The translations under genes were made by a program, and so were the position numbers. Shown here piece after piece: positions 4,959-6,552 of a stretch of 6,552 nucleotides of DNA. Each line of letters begins with the position of its first letter. Position 1 is the stretch's first letter. The notes under the pieces are model-generated. The model ran no database searches, had not been told where the DNA came from, and saw nothing but the letters and a program-made list of their open reading frames with translations. The DNA lies in the NCBI GenBank assembly GCA_026389655.1, contig JAPLHL010000501.1:1-6552 (forward strand), written 5' to 3'. The DNA comes from Chloroflexota bacterium (lineage in GTDB: Bacteria > Chloroflexota > Dehalococcoidia > GIF9 > UBA5629).

Positions 4959-6552
4959 TTAATGGATTACTGAGTCGATGGAGACGTCCGATTCATAAGT
5001 GCCGATTATTGTGGGGAGTGTCAGTACCTGCTTCTCTTTCCAGCCCACTTTTTCGAGATAGGCCATTACTTCCTTCTTGAAAAAAATGGGTATGTCTGAG
5101 GTCTTCCTGACAAACAGGTGAAGGTCATCGGGCAGGCTCCCCATGTGCTGCTTATACAGCCCGATATAATGGGTCAGCTTTAGCTGGCGTCCCTGCGGCG
5201 TGTCATTCTTCCTGATGCAGAGTTTGGCCAGTGTGATCATCGCCCTTTCCTTTGATTCTACCACGGTGATCAAGTGCTCGGGGGAAGGTTCGCCGGTATC
5301 TACCAGTTTTCTTTCGCGCCCGTCCATGACCGTCCAGTCATCTTCTTCCTTACGGCTCAGATACAGGCGTCTGTACTTGGCCGAATGCGGACCCAGGACA
5401 ACCGGGATGCCCAAGCGGTTGAAACCCGTGGCAATGGCGGCGGCTTTTTGTGAATAAGCTCCCCAGGCCAGGCCGCAGGCGCCCACACGGTTTAGGATGT
5501 AGTCAGCGATAACCTCATAATTTCCGCGCAGGGGAAGGGTGGCGAAGATATTGGCTATTTTAATGGCGGCCCCGCTGATATGGGCATTGGCCACGCAGGA
5601 ACCGACATTGATAACGCCGCCCGCTTCGAAATTGGGCGAGTATTTTTCATAGAGGGTCTTCCCGTCCTTGTCCTTTTTCATGCCAACCGACATGGCGGCA
5701 CAGCCGGAAAGCACCACTATGTATTTCCTTTTGGCAAATTCTTCGGCTATTTCAGCCACCTCATCTGGTCCCTCCGGGAAGTTCGAGCAGCCGACGATAG
5801 CGATGACGCCGGGAATGGTACCGAGCACGATCGGCGCTCCGACTTTCCGTATCTCAGTATCCATAATCGGCCCGCGACCAACCCTCAGCTTGCCGGTCTC
5901 CCAACTGGCGGCGGCCTGCATCATTTTGAAGATGGGCACGTGGCGTGGGCATTCCTGCTCGCATTTCCCGCAGCCGATGCACTTATTAAATACCTCGACC
6001 AGCGGCTGGAGGTTACCATTTTTGGCCGCTTCGATGGAGTCTCCTACCTCAAGCAGGTTCGGGCATGCCTGGCTGCACATATTGCACAGCTTGTGGTCTT
6101 TGCAGAGTCCCGGGACCTCCCCGGGCTTGGCCAGGGTCTTGTCCCTTTTCGGTCCCAGTTCAAGGGCGACTTTAACAGCAACTTCGGCGGCCTTGTCAGG
6201 ATCGAATATTAAAGCCTGTTTGCCGCTTTCGGTCATAGCTTTGATGATATCGCCGGTGTTTTTACCAGTTAAGTCTTCGAGGCCGTAGCAGGCCTTGTCG
6301 CACGTGGCGATGAAGGCTGAACCCGCTTTGGCAGCCTCGATAGGGATATCAGTCCTGATGCACTGCTCATCGGTTACAATGACGTCGGCAATGCCGCAGC
6401 GGACGAAGAAAAGCTGCCGGGAAAGTGGTCCGATCACCTTGGCATGGTCGTCATGCCGCGTCACTTCGTGGGCAGTGCAACAGATACCTGCGAGCTCAAC
6501 CTTGTCTTGCAAGTTATGTTCTTTCAAATAATCGGCTATCCGCACGCCGGTC
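4959..6552 (-). CDS. cdhA: CODH/ACS complex alpha subunit (Ni-Fe-S CO dehydrogenase), C-terminal part
   Basis: CdhA interconverts CO2 and CO at the Ni-Fe-S C-cluster. The frame is open to the window edge, leaving about 530 of an expected 750-800 residues; the N-terminal B/D-cluster cysteines and the C-cluster histidine lie outside. Numbering from the GTG codon at 6545, which is internal, candidate C-cluster cysteines are C22/C23 in GICCTAHE, C62 in VTDEQC, C282 in LSGCAAMS, C317 in NVGSCVAN and C357 in GACGLAW, in the order found in bacterial CODH. Between them sit two ferredoxin-like 4Fe-4S motifs, C148-x5-C-x2-C-x3-CP (148-162) and C189-x2-C-x2-C-x3-CP (189-200). This insert marks the archaeal alpha subunit and is absent from CooS/AcsA. 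The gene leads the visible cluster, with cdhB 52 bases downstream. The true start and the promoter are not in the window. Confidence 0.94.
   Translation of the reverse strand, partial: TGVRIADYLKEHNLQDKVELAGICCTAHEVTRHDDHAKVIGPLSRQLFFVRCGIADVIVTDEQCIRTDIPIEAAKAGSAFIATCDKACYGLEDLTGKNTGDIIKAMTESGKQALIFDPDKAAEVAVKVALELGPKRDKTLAKPGEVPGLCKDHKLCNMCSQACPNLLEVGDSIEAAKNGNLQPLVEVFNKCIGCGKCEQECPRHVPIFKMMQAAASWETGKLRVGRGPIMDTEIRKVGAPIVLGTIPGVIAIVGCSNFPEGPDEVAEIAEEFAKRKYIVVLSGCAAMSVGMKKDKDGKTLYEKYSPNFEAGGVINVGSCVANAHISGAAIKIANIFATLPLRGNYEVIADYILNRVGACGLAWGAYSQKAAAIATGFNRLGIPVVLGPHSAKYRRLYLSRKEEDDWTVMDGRERKLVDTGEPSPEHLITVVESKERAMITLAKLCIRKNDTPQGRQLKLTHYIGLYKQHMGSLPDDLHLFVRKTSDIPIFFKKEVMAYLEKVGWKEKQVLTLPTIIGTYESDVSIDSVIH

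Noticed and set aside
5580..6288. Two long + strand open frames opposite cdhA (206-210 codons)
   Set aside because: They overlap each other and lie antisense to strongly conserved cdhA sequence; their translations are low-complexity shadows with no recognisable family motif.

Overview
The window looks like chromosomal DNA of an anaerobic bacterium that carries a carbon monoxide dehydrogenase/acetyl-CoA synthase (CODH/ACS) of the archaeal subunit type. The bacterial side is a typical 640-residue GyrB without the enterobacterial TOPRIM insertion, and a NadD with the usual C-terminal signature. The other side is a cdhA-cdhB-cdhC cluster. It includes the epsilon subunit, which the classical acetogen enzyme lacks, and a short ACS without the N-terminal domain of acetogen AcsB. 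This mix suggests an uncultured anaerobe, possibly Chloroflexota/Dehalococcoidia-like. That placement is an inference from gene content and general resemblance, not a computed one.

Layout. On the + strand, bases 1-382 hold the 3' part of nadD. A 143-base spacer with a good sigma70-like promoter and a strong Shine-Dalgarno sequence leads into a GNAT-family acetyltransferase (526-981). Six bases further on, the minus-strand genes begin, read right to left: gyrB (2910-988), a 216-base intergenic region, cdhC (4365-3127), cdhB (4906-4355) and the C-terminal two thirds of cdhA (6552-4959, cut by the window edge). The long + strand open frames opposite gyrB and the cdh genes are shadows of these genes.

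How the genes work together. CdhA carries the Ni-Fe-S C-cluster that interconverts CO2 and CO, plus two ferredoxin-like 4Fe-4S motifs. CdhB (epsilon) binds CdhA. CdhC carries the A-cluster, which joins CO, a methyl group and CoA into acetyl-CoA. This is the carbonyl half of the Wood-Ljungdahl pathway, usable for CO2 fixation or for acetyl-CoA oxidation. The corrinoid Fe-S protein (cdhD/cdhE), methyltransferase and nickel-insertion genes are not downstream of cdhC, because gyrB follows, so they must lie upstream or elsewhere. gyrB probably has its own promoter in the gap after cdhC. nadD (NAD synthesis), the GNAT protein and gyrB (DNA supercoiling) are housekeeping or unassigned functions with no evident link to the cdh cluster.

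Most notable points: the archaeal-type alpha/epsilon CODH and domain-1-less ACS beside bacterial housekeeping genes; exact co-linearity of all six A-cluster cysteines with acetogen AcsB at a constant offset; and a tyrosine in the GyrB ATP-site motif whose codon lies inside a perfect 9-bp inverted repeat. No tRNA, rRNA, CRISPR array, insertion sequence or other mobile element was seen.
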